Positions 1-7,319 of a stretch of DNA of 15,214 nucleotides are shown here, one piece after another. This DNA comes from Zancudomyces culisetae (taxonomy: Eukaryota; Kickxellomycota; Harpellomycetes; Harpellales; Legeriomycetaceae), in the NCBI GenBank assembly GCA_001969505.1, contig LSSK01001161.1, forward strand, positions 1 to 15,214, given 5' to 3'. The notes under the pieces were generated by a model. That model was not told the origin of the DNA and made no database searches. It saw only the letters and a program-made list of their open reading frames with translations. Position 1 is the first letter of the stretch. Every line of letters begins with the position of its first letter. The position numbers and the translations under genes were made by a program.

Positions 1-106
1 TTTAGGTGATAAGTCCACACTTGTATTCACCACCTGTTTGCATATTACTCTGAACATAGAATACCGTGTAACAACAGAACGTGTATGTTTCAACAGAAAG
101 TCTTAC

Positions 107-468
107 CCTTTACACAATCTGGGCAGTAGCTGACTCCAGTTTCAGGCTTTTCTCTACCTGTGATAATTAGTTGCAAATTTGTTTACTCTTGTTATATTAT
201 TTTAGCGTTTTGGTATTAATGCACTACTTTTTTCTTATCAAAGAGACCAAATTATAATTTGGATACAATATAAAGGTTTATTCATATTGTTAAGCTTACC
301 ATAAAACATAACATAAACGTGCTTGTTAAGCCGCAATTCCTCTTTGATAATACTATCATAGTATTGTGGGTGTTCTACTCTGACTTGTCTCAACATTTTC
401 TGTGGGGTTTTTCTTTTGGCTATAGCTACTTGGTGATAATCAAGTCGGCTTATTTTATATTTTGACAA
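107..468 (-). CDS. TXNDC17-like thioredoxin-fold protein, 5' part (exon 1 300-468, exon 2 107-157; gene runs off the left edge)
   Basis: Exon 1 starts at the ATG at 468-466 and encodes 56 residues plus one base. It ends at a good donor, GTAAGC (299-294). The acceptor TATCACAG lies at 165-158. Joining there (intron 158-299, 142 nt, phase 1) fuses a beta-strand ending VYVMFYG to a segment ending in SYCPDCVK. The arrangement FxYFxG, then a short variable loop, then WCPDCV is the hallmark of the TXNDC17/TRP14 (DUF953) family, cytosolic disulfide reductases. CPDC is the redox motif; the usual Trp before it is Tyr here. The N-terminus (49 residues before the strand) is about 20 longer than in human. 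Exon 2 probably ends at 107 before GTAAGA (106-101). Its acceptor may lie beyond base 1, since about 140-nt introns are normal here. Alternatives inside the window (exon 3 from 47 or from 33) both read on in one frame. Start and exon 1/2 join are firm; the 3' part is not. Confidence 0.72.
158..299 (-). other. Intron 1 of the TXNDC17-like gene
   Basis: The intron begins GTAAGC at 299 and ends CACAG at 158, with a possible branch sequence CAACTAAT shortly before the acceptor. Its length of 142 nt matches the two NMD3 introns in this window (137 and 135 nt). Removing it restores a phase-1 codon (GGT, Gly) and brings the CPDC motif into frame. Confidence 0.7.
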
Positions 469-968
469 GGATATAATAAAAGAAGTGTACCTGGTGTACT
501 ATCAAAAAAAAAGTAAAACTATAAAGGTAAAAAAGACCGATTTAGTGCCCTTAACTTTAAATGTACTTTTTTTTCCCTTAACTAGAATCAAGTTAACCAC
601 GATTAAGCAACAGTTTTTGTTGGTGGTTCAATCACACATTTGGATTTGTTGCACAATATTTGAAAAATCAATCTAATTTTTTATAGGATCAAAAACAGCA
701 CATTATTACTGCATTTTTCAAATCTATTTGCTGTTTTTAAAATTCAATTGCATCAATCAGCAAGGCATATTATTTTTCTAAACATAAACCGAAAAACAAC
801 AACCTAGAAGATACCACCCCCCACCCTACCCACAAACACATAACACACGACACACAATAGAAAATAAAATTTAAAGAGTAAACCGATGATCGACAAGTTG
901 GCATCAACAATCCTGTTTTCAAACTGTTTTTAAAAGTCAGCATAAAGGGAAGAAAAAAAAAAGACGAG
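469..968. promoter_or_regulatory. Divergent promoter region between the TXNDC17-like gene and REX2
   Basis: These 500 bases separate two divergent genes and I see no protein gene in them. A pyrimidine/CA-rich stretch stands out on the REX2 side. A C-rich tract at 814-832 is GGGTAGGGTGGGGGG when read on the minus strand, and CA-rich DNA follows to about 856. It could bind a Rap1/Myb-type general regulator or form a G-quadruplex; neither is proven. A direct repeat GTGTAC-ctg-GTGTAC lies just upstream of the minus-strand start (about 486-500). A 15-codon uORF (886-933) precedes REX2. Confidence 0.45.
886..933 (+). CDS. Short upstream ORF in the REX2 leader (15 codons)
   Basis: An ATG at 886 opens a 15-residue reading frame (MIDKLASTILFSNCF) that stops at TAA 931-933, 35 bases before the REX2 ATG and in a different frame. 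If transcription starts upstream of it, it would be the first AUG of the mRNA and could dampen REX2 translation. Nothing in the sequence shows where the transcript starts, so it may also lie outside the mRNA. I found no pair of splice sites that would join it to REX2 as a targeting exon. Confidence 0.25.
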   Translation: MIDKLASTILFSNCF

Positions 969-1586
969 ATGGCAAAATTAATATGGATAGACTGTGAAAT
1001 GACTGGGTTAGATCCCGAAATCGACAAACTCCTCGAAATAGCGGTTATATTTACCGACAACTCTCTTGAGGTGGTTGGTGAGCCAATACAATTCGTAATT
1101 CACCAACCAAAGGACATTCTTGACAATATGAATGCTTGGTGTGTAGAGCAGCACGGGAAAAGTGGCTTAACACAGCGCGTTTTGGAGTCTACTACTGATG
1201 TTAATACTGCTGAGCGAGTAATCATCGAACAGATTAACGTCCTAAGCAAGCAGAAGAATACCAGTGAGAAACTGATACTTGCTGGAAACACTGTTCATAT
1301 GGATCTCTTGTTCTTACGAAAGTATATGCCAACATTGGTCGAGCAGTACCTCCATTATCGCATAATAGATGTGAGCTCAATAAAGGAGCTTGTGAACCGG
1401 TGGTATTATAGCAATTTGGATGTTGTAGAAACTAATACAGTCTCAGTGTCCAAAAATAAGAGCACCAATGATGCACTCCCTCCTGTGTACACGAAAACAA
1501 AAAACAGCCACCGTGCCCTGGACGATATTTATGAAAGTCTGGAAGAGCTAAAATACTACAAAGCCAACTACTTTGTAAAGTTTTAA
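969..1586 (+). CDS. REX2: Oligoribonuclease, DEDDh 3'-5' exonuclease (REX2/Orn family)
   Basis: Intronless, 205 residues. It is a DEDDh-type exoribonuclease that degrades very short RNAs to mononucleotides. Exo I is WIDCEMTGL with metal ligands D8 and E10. Exo II is LAGNTVHMDLLFLRKYMP with D112. Exo III is SHRALDDIYESLEELKYY with H181 and D186, the family spacing. A variable insertion lies at about residues 146-178, between Exo II and Exo III. Bacterial Orn is about 180 residues, so this is a nearly bare catalytic domain. Yeast Rex2 works in mitochondria, but this start carries no obvious presequence. The frame is open upstream to 882 (a TAA at 879-881 closes it) without any ATG, so this is the only usable AUG, preceded by an A-rich leader. 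CTG codons fall at conserved hydrophobic sites. The family call is very secure; localisation is open. Confidence 0.95.
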   Translation: MAKLIWIDCEMTGLDPEIDKLLEIAVIFTDNSLEVVGEPIQFVIHQPKDILDNMNAWCVEQHGKSGLTQRVLESTTDVNTAERVIIEQINVLSKQKNTSEKLILAGNTVHMDLLFLRKYMPTLVEQYLHYRIIDVSSIKELVNRWYYSNLDVVETNTVSVSKNKSTNDALPPVYTKTKNSHRALDDIYESLEELKYYKANYFVKF

Positions 1587-2205
1587 GCCAGCAGCGTCCT
1601 GGTTTCCCAGTAAACCATTTGAGCCTGTAAGATGATATTATTTTTCTTTGTGCTTGAGTTTTCTAGCTCTGGACATTCTGACTTGTTTGGTGCAATTGTT
1701 TTAGCTTTGGTCCTCAATAGTTTGGTTTCAATTACTGCAACTAAATAAACTTGCAAAGACCAACTAAGAGTTACCGCAGCATTTTTTATTTTTTTTGGCG
1801 AAAAGTAGAATTTTTATGTAATACTATTTGCGCAGTAAAGGTAATTTTGATTATTAATCAGCAAATCGAAACTAAAGTACTCCCAGAATTATGTTTGTCT
1901 TTGATTTAATTTTACTTTTTTATAGTATTTTCTGAGAATTTGGAAAACGTCCCCAACCTTCTCCCTAATCTAATGAAACAAGTTCTCAAGGTATTTAGTG
2001 CAAAAATTTTTTTTACCACTTCAACTCAATCGAATTAGTAACCAAAAAAAAGAAAAAAAAATTTTTTTTGGTATATATTAATAACCTTCAAACCCGTGCT
2101 AAGGTTGAGAAAATCTTAAACTACAAAAAAAATAAATTATAAATTATAAATTATAATAGAGCATAGTTTTAGAAGCAGAGAAAGATAGTATAGGAAGAAG
2201 AAAAA
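1587..2205. promoter_or_regulatory. REX2 3' region and NMD3 promoter
   Basis: There is no gene in these 619 bases. The first half is T-rich 3' flank with an AATAAA-like signal near 1743. The second half is the NMD3 upstream region. It contains an A/T inverted repeat (arms 2041-2051 and 2062-2072, 10-nt spacer) and three tandem AAATTAT units (2134-2154) that end about 50 bases before the NMD3 ATG. These A/T tracts are the kind that exclude nucleosomes and support TATA-type initiation; that role is inferred. Confidence 0.45.
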
Positions 2206-4034
2206 ATGGATTACGTACCCGAGACAAGACAGCAACTAATGTGAGTGTTATTGTGATAATTTTAGGGCAATTTTGCATTTACAAGAATTTTGCAGCCTGT
2301 TGCTCTAGATACTAAACGTAGCCAAGTGTAAACAAAGAAGATAAACAAACATAACGATGTACTCTGCTATCAAATAGTTTATGTTGCGAGTGTGGAATTC
2401 CAATTCCTCCGAATCCCGCAAATATGTGTGTCAACTGTATCCAAAACCAGGTTGATGTAACAGACGGGATACCAAAGCAGGTTTCACTTCAATATTGTAG
2501 AAACTGTGATAGATACCTTATTCCACCTTCATCATGGATGAGATGTGAATTGGAAAGCAGAGAGCTTTTATCTTTATGTCTTAAGAAACTAAAAGGTCTG
2601 CAAAAGGTTCGATTGATTGATGCTAGCTTTGTTTGGACAGAACCACATTCTAGAAGAATCAAGATTAGTATAACTATCCAAAAAGAGGTAAAAAGAAAAC
2701 AGAATTCCAATATATATTTTTTCTTTTGATTTTATTTGAAACTTGTTTCTCTGAGAGTGTGACATGTTATGGAGTATTTGTATATAAAGGATCAAAGCTA
2801 AAATGTAATATAAATAATTTAGGTCTTTGCAGCTACAATTCTTCAACAAAAGTTCGAGGTGGAATACATTGTAGGATACCAACAATGCCCAGACTGTACA
2901 AAAATTATGGCTAAGAATACATGGAAGGCTACTGTACAAGTGCGACAAAAGGTTGATCACCAAAGAACATTTTTATATTTGGAACAGGTGATTATAAAGC
3001 ACAACATGCACGTTGACACAACAAATATCAAAGTGGTAAAGGGAGGGTTGGATTTCCAATACGGAAGTCGTAACCAAGCAATCAAGATGGTGGATTTCTT
3101 GTCGTCAATAGTTCCTATACGGTCCAAGACATCAGAGCAGTTGATATCACACGATATACACACCAGCATATCAAACTACAAGTTTACATATTCAGTGGAG
3201 ATTGTGCCAATGTGTAAGGGGGATCTTGTGTGTATGACCAAGAAAGTAGCAGGCAGTTTGGGACAGATTTCACCTCTGGTTCTGTGCATAAAAGTAGGGC
3301 CACAACTCAAGGTGATGGATTTCCGCACGTTGCAGACAGCCGATATCTCCGCAACAACCTTTTGGCGAGCAGAGGAGATAGCATCGATTAGCAGCAGCAA
3401 AAGCTTGAAGGAATTTTATGTGTTGGATGTGGAACCAGTATCTGACGACCATGGTCGAAGCAAGTACAGTTTGGCAGATGTTACAGTTCAACGCATGTCC
3501 GATGTTGGCAAAAACGATAATGAAATGATAGTGCGCACACATTTGGGAAATATTTTGGAGTATGGTGACACAGTGTTGGGCTATGATTTGGGAATGTCCA
3601 ACATTAACAACCGCTTCTTTGAAAAACTTGATCCTAGCTATATTCCTGATGTTATTCTCGTTAAAAAGAGCTATGCTGACAAAAGAAAGAATTCACGACA
3701 AAGAAAATGGGAGCTTAAACAACTCAACAAGGAGGTGGGTGACGATCCAGCTGCTGCTGCACAGATGGGAGCAAAATCAGCAAGCAAGAAAAGTGGAGCT
3801 AGTGCAACAAATGAAAACGACTACGAAATGTTTTTGCGAGACCTTGAAGAGGATGCAGAACTTAGACAGTCAATCAACATTTATAAATCTAAAAATATTA
3901 ATGACTTTATGGAAGAAGACCACGATGAAAGCAACGTTGGTCAAAACGATAATGATCTAGAAATTCCATTGGAGGAGCTATTGGATAACATGGACATCAA
4001 CGACTACGACAACAATGTCGGCGAGGAGTATTAG
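2206..4034 (+). CDS. NMD3: 60S ribosomal export adaptor Nmd3; exons 2206-2240, 2378-2687, 2823-4034
   Basis: Spliced, the gene encodes 518 residues, the same length as I recall for S. cerevisiae Nmd3. The protein loads on pre-60S subunits, recruits Crm1 and leaves late in cytoplasmic maturation. Exon 1 gives MDYVPETRQQL plus two bases. Exon 2 opens with the zinc-binding part: cysteine pairs C14/C17, C29/C32 and C52/C55, then WTEPHSRRI. Exon 3 must start at 2823, after TTTAG: joined to exon 2 it reads QKEVFAATILQQKFEVEYIV, aligning without gap to relatives, whereas the TTTGCAG acceptor ten bases later breaks the frame. C137/C140 complete the fourth CxxC. Near the C-terminus are a basic stretch (about 396-410, NLS-like), the conserved YEMFLRDLEEDAELRQS block (about 449-465) and a leucine-rich NES-like segment (493-507). 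The stop overlaps that of the convergent gene on the minus strand. Confidence 0.95.
2241..2377 (+). other. NMD3 intron 1
   Basis: Donor GTGAGT at 2241, acceptor AAATAG at 2372-2377, 137 nt. A branch-site-like TACTAAAC lies at 2310-2317. The intron splits an Ile codon (AT|T) after residue 11, and splicing puts the first cysteine pair in frame with the Met. Confidence 0.88.
2688..2822 (+). other. NMD3 intron 2
   Basis: Donor GTAAAAAG at 2688, acceptor TTTAG ending at 2822, 135 nt, phase 0. The competing acceptor TTTGCAG (ending 2832) would shift the frame, so the first AG is the one used. Confidence 0.85.
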
Positions 4035-5677
4035 AATATATTTTCCAAATGACCCTTGACGGCTGCTCCGACATTGACTCTGTCTATCAAAAACGTATCA
4101 TGGCCATACATCGAATCTAACTCGTAGTATGTCACCTGGGTATTTCCGGCTCTTCTCAGGATGTCTGCAATTTCTTTTTGTTGTACTACTGGGAACAGTA
4201 TGTCTGACTGGACACCCAGGATCAACACTGGCATTTTCGCGTTTTCGACTCCCTTTATTAGATCGTGTTCAAGCTCCAATCTGCTTTCATGGGGCGCTGT
4301 TAGTTTTTCAATGTTTTCTACATGTATTTTTTCGTCACTGATTTTGTGTGCTTCTCCTGCGCCTCCCTTTTCTTTCTTAATAAAGTCGCTATTAGTGGTT
4401 ATATCTGGATTTGCTTCCAGCTCATAGCCCTGAACTGTTTCTTCTTTTTGTACCTTCTTTTCTTTTTCAATAGCGACTTTTCGCTGCTGCTCTAGTCTGC
4501 TGGTGTTGCTTTTTGTGATATCAAACATATCCATAGCCTTGGAAATATATAACAACGAGTTGGCGTCATAGTTTAGGCAGAATTTTTCGCTTTGGTGGTC
4601 AATGTAGCTTTCTATCATAAAATCTGGGCAGAGCGCCGGCTTGGATCCTATGTTCTGTCTACGTCTACCAAATCTTTGCTCCCACTCAGGCCCAGATCGG
4701 TATGTAATGGTGGAGATCTGCCTTGCCAGTTTCATCCCTACATGAGGCACAATACCATCATAGTATTCGCCTCGGTTAAAGTGTGGATCGCTTAGGAGGA
4801 CCTGGCGTTGTGCAAATCGTAGTGCTATTGAATACGGATGTGAAATCGCACACGAGCTAATCGCAATTAGCCTACCGACTCGCTCTGGGTATAGACACGC
4901 AGCTGCCAACGATTGCATCCCTCCCATACTTGACCCAACACTGGCGTGTAGTTTGTTTATTCCCAAATGATCCAACAACAAAAATTGTGCATGAATCATG
5001 TCGTTTATTGTAAGAATTGGAAAACGTGTTGCATACCGCTTTCCTGTCTTTGGATTGATTGAGCTTGGTCCTGTTGATCCATAGCAACCCCCTAGAACAT
5101 TGGTACAAATCACAAAGTATTTGTTTGTGTCGATTGCCAGACCTGGCCCTATAAACTCTTCCCACCACCCTGCCTTTTTATTTTTTGCGTGGCTCTTTGC
5201 ATGGCTTGATGCTGATAAACCCGTATGAAGAAGAATCGCATTGTCCTTGTTTGCGTTCAGCTCACCCCATGTCTCATATGCTACTTTGAACCCTGGAAGT
5301 TTTCCTCCATGACTTAATACAAAATCCTCCTTGTGCTCAAAGACTTCATATCCAGACACCACATGTAGAAACAGCTCGTCTCTAGTAGATTCACCATTCC
5401 TTTGCACTTCCTCGTGTTGTACTTTTAGTGCCGTTTCGCGCTTTTCCAGCCTATCAATACATGGAAACCTTATCGCCTCTTTACTTTCCTCATCGGCGTT
5501 CTGTACTCGCAACTGACCTGCTTCTTTTTTAGCCGGAAAGCTGGTGGTCATACATCGGATAACCTCTCGCTGTTGAGCTTGAATGTTTATTTGACCTTTT
5601 AGAGAGCCTAGAATGCCTGTCCTTATTTTTGGTATTCCCTTCAAAAGATTGCCCCTAGATACCAATTTGATACTCAT
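4031..5677 (-). CDS. cys2: MetX-family O-acetyltransferase (annotated as homoserine O-acetyltransferase family), probably mitochondrial L-serine O-acetyltransferase of the CysA/Cys2 type
   Basis: Intronless, 548 residues, alpha/beta-hydrolase fold. The catalytic triad is S250 in the nucleophile elbow VGSSMGGMQS, D492 in LGVQSDILFP and H526 in YGHDTFL. Other family blocks are YETWG (134-138), NVLGGCYGSTGPSSINP (193-209) and FAQRQVLLSDP (288-298). Enzymes of this fold move acetyl from acetyl-CoA to the hydroxyl of homoserine (Met2) or, in A. nidulans CysA and S. pombe Cys2, of serine for cysteine synthesis. The oxyanion block is HTGLSASSHAK rather than the HALTGSA of Met2-type enzymes, and HPYSIALRFAQRQ also follows the CysA/Cys2 pattern as I remember it. 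Residues 1-37 have many Lys/Arg and no acidic residue, typical of a mitochondrial presequence. A charged linker (about 392-475) splits the core, as is common in fungi. The substrate is an inference from motifs; the superfamily is certain. The stop codon is shared with NMD3. Confidence 0.9.
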   Translation of the reverse strand: MSIKLVSRGNLLKGIPKIRTGILGSLKGQINIQAQQREVIRCMTTSFPAKKEAGQLRVQNADEESKEAIRFPCIDRLEKRETALKVQHEEVQRNGESTRDELFLHVVSGYEVFEHKEDFVLSHGGKLPGFKVAYETWGELNANKDNAILLHTGLSASSHAKSHAKNKKAGWWEEFIGPGLAIDTNKYFVICTNVLGGCYGSTGPSSINPKTGKRYATRFPILTINDMIHAQFLLLDHLGINKLHASVGSSMGGMQSLAAACLYPERVGRLIAISSCAISHPYSIALRFAQRQVLLSDPHFNRGEYYDGIVPHVGMKLARQISTITYRSGPEWEQRFGRRRQNIGSKPALCPDFMIESYIDHQSEKFCLNYDANSLLYISKAMDMFDITKSNTSRLEQQRKVAIEKEKKVQKEETVQGYELEANPDITTNSDFIKKEKGGAGEAHKISDEKIHVENIEKLTAPHESRLELEHDLIKGVENAKMPVLILGVQSDILFPVVQQKEIADILRRAGNTQVTYYELDSMYGHDTFLIDRVNVGAAVKGHLENIF

Positions 5678-5859
5678 GATATATTTTTTATACTGTCTTT
5701 ATTTGGCTATCTGGTATTAATTGTCAAAATGAAAAATGAAAAAAGATGTCAGTGTTGCCTTGGTCCAGGCTGTAATGTATTTTCTCTCTTTTTTTATAGA
5801 TACCTCTGCCCTCCTTTTTTTTAATATTATGATTACTTTAATTGATTTGATTTATTTGG
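5678..5859. promoter_or_regulatory. Promoter of the MetX-family gene and 3' flank of the small membrane-protein gene
   Basis: These 182 bases are AT-rich with T-tracts and hold no gene. The sequence just before the minus-strand ATG is TATAAAAAATATATC read on that strand. I found no CACGTG element of the type used by Cbf1/Met regulators. Confidence 0.35.
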
Positions 5860-6314
5860 TTAGTTTATTGAACTTTGCATTTTTTTTTTACCATTGAAGC
5901 TATCAACTATTTCACCTCTTTTTTTTCCAATTTCCTTGGCTGTTTCAGTCAGATTTTGAAAAATAAATACCATCAACCCTCCTAAAAAAAATATAAATAT
6001 AAAAATTACGAATATCAGAAGCAACATTTCTGATTTCAACCTTCGTTCTTGTTGAAATAATTTTGTATTACTAATAGGATTTGTTTGCAAGAAAATGCAT
6101 TTGCTGCCCAATAAATCCTCAACAATATGGGCTGGGAGTGTGACCGAGTCCCATTTTTTTTTCTCTCTTGGTTTTTCCGCAAGAAATTCATTATTAATCC
6201 TCTCCCTTCTGGAAATGGGTTTGGCTTTGCGCTATTTATTTGAAATACTTCATTCTGTTTTTTTTTTGGTTGGCCGAGGTTGCTTTTTACAATTGATTGC
6301 AAATATTTAATCAT
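5860..6314 (-). CDS. Probable small single-pass membrane protein, unknown family (exon 1 6291-6314, exon 2 5860-6231)
   Basis: Not recognised. On the minus strand a frame stays open from 6231 to the TAA ending at 5860 (123 residues), longer than chance readily gives in DNA this AT-rich, but it has no early ATG. Splicing solves this. An ATG at 6314 begins MIKYLQSI and is followed by the donor GTAAAAAG (6290), identical to that of NMD3 intron 2. An acceptor AAATAG ends at 6232, like NMD3 intron 1. The 59-nt intron is phase 0 and the frames match, giving 131 residues. The product has a very basic N-terminal part (RKAKPISRRER, then EKPREKKKWDS), a segment DSVTLPAHIVEDLLG, one hydrophobic helix of about 23 residues preceded by QQERRLKSE, and a short charged tail (TAKEIGKKRGEIVDSF). 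Its stop is 182 bases before the MetX-family start on the same strand. The intron is shorter than the others, so the 5' end could differ. Confidence 0.4.
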
Positions 6315-6430
6315 TTTGTCCTAATTTTAAATGCCAGAACTTTTGAAAAGCGAGATGCTTATGCAAAACTACAAATTCATTCATCCATATACAACTACGC
6401 TCTTTTGGAATGTATCTTATAGCTCCTCTA

Positions 6431-6493
6431 AGTACTCACACTCCAGTACCCACACTCCAGTACCCACACTCCAGTACCCACACTCCAGTATCC
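6431..6493. repeat. 14-bp minisatellite, four units
   Basis: The unit ACACTCCAGTACCC occurs in tandem at 6438-6451, 6452-6465 and 6466-6479, and a fourth at 6480-6493 has one C-to-T change. AGTACTC at 6431-6437 is a partial, diverged unit. The near-identity of the copies implies recent slippage or recombination. The open frame across it is a product of the repeat, not a gene. Confidence 0.95.
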
Positions 6494-6544
6494 ATATATC
6501 CGATTTACTTGGATTATTTGGTACATTTTTAAAAATATATATGT

Positions 6545-6578
6545 ATTATTATTATTATTGCTTTTGCTTTTGCTTTTG
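6545..6578. repeat. Adjoining microsatellites (ATT)5 and (CTTTTG)3
   Basis: Five ATT units at 6545-6559 are followed after one G by three CTTTTG units at 6561-6578. Both sit about 50 bases right of the minisatellite, making 6431-6578 a small slippage-prone zone. Confidence 0.9.
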
Positions 6579-7017
6579 GTATTTGGCATCCTAGAAATAC
6601 TCCAACACAGTCTCTTGTTCCTTAAAATAAAGAGCCCGATTTAAGCTCAGCTATTTTTTTTTCACATGGTTTGCACTTGACTTCCTAAACACCAATAACT
6701 AGGTTTCCTCAAAATAAATTAAAACGACATATTAAATATAGTTGTACTTGTGATAAGGCTGCTCAAATTCAATATAAATATCTTTCATATGGCAAACTGT
6801 TTAGTAAGCAAAAAATAATGCTGTTTGATAAGATTATCGCATATTTTAATGTTTGTGATGTATTCTCCTTTGTCTTTTCCCAGTAAAATATTGTTCAAGT
6901 TGAAATAAAGTTCCAGAATAGAGTATATACAAACTTTGGCTATATGAAACATGCAGATTTAAAACTAAGTCTTGGGCATATATACCATTTCGTCCTTGTG
7001 AGTGTGAAATTATGGGT

Positions 7018-7092
7018 TATGGATATTAGACATTAAGTAATGGATGATGGATATAGGGCATCACTTATCCATATCAGGTGTCCAATGCCCTA
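7018..7092. repeat. Two interleaved 8-bp perfect inverted repeats
   Basis: TATGGATA (7018-7025) is complementary to TATCCATA (7066-7073). TAGGGCAT (7054-7061) is complementary to ATGCCCTA (7085-7092). The pairs cross each other, so in RNA they would form a pseudoknot-like topology or alternative hairpins. The pattern is exact; the function is unknown. Confidence 0.5.
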
Positions 7093-7295
7093 ATGTAGAA
7101 ATAGGTATAAAAAAAGACAAGATGTTATTTTTCTCCTTGTCATTCTCCCTTACACAACAACATTTCAGAAGAATAGTTACGGAACTATTGAATAACTCTA
7201 CATAAGACTAGTCCGTGTTTGCAAGTTTACCAAATTATAAAATTATGATGAATCTGGACTTGCAGACTTGTAAAGTAAACCATAAAAATTTTTTT

Positions 7296-7319
7296 GGAGG
7301 GGGGAGAGGAAAGGGAGGG
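7296..7319 (+). repeat. Homopurine tract with G runs
   Basis: Twenty-four consecutive purines, including runs of six, three and three G, sit in AT-rich surroundings right after a T run. Such tracts can form quadruplex or triplex structures; this is inferred from composition only. Confidence 0.6.

Noticed and set aside
485-676. 63-codon ORF between the TXNDC17-like gene and REX2
   Set aside because: It has K/T/L-rich simple composition and lies directly in the divergent promoter, with no recognisable features.
2831-2832. TTTGCAG as the acceptor for NMD3 intron 2
   Set aside because: With the only reasonable donor (2688, phase 0) it shifts the frame; the AG at 2821-2822 keeps it and aligns with Nmd3 without a gap.
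3562-3960. 132-codon plus-strand ORF inside NMD3
   Set aside because: It is a shadow frame fully within a confidently identified gene.
6331-6594. 87-codon plus-strand ORF
   Set aside because: Much of it is translated minisatellite and microsatellite sequence (repeated THTPVPTLQYP-like text and a Tyr/Cys/Phe run).
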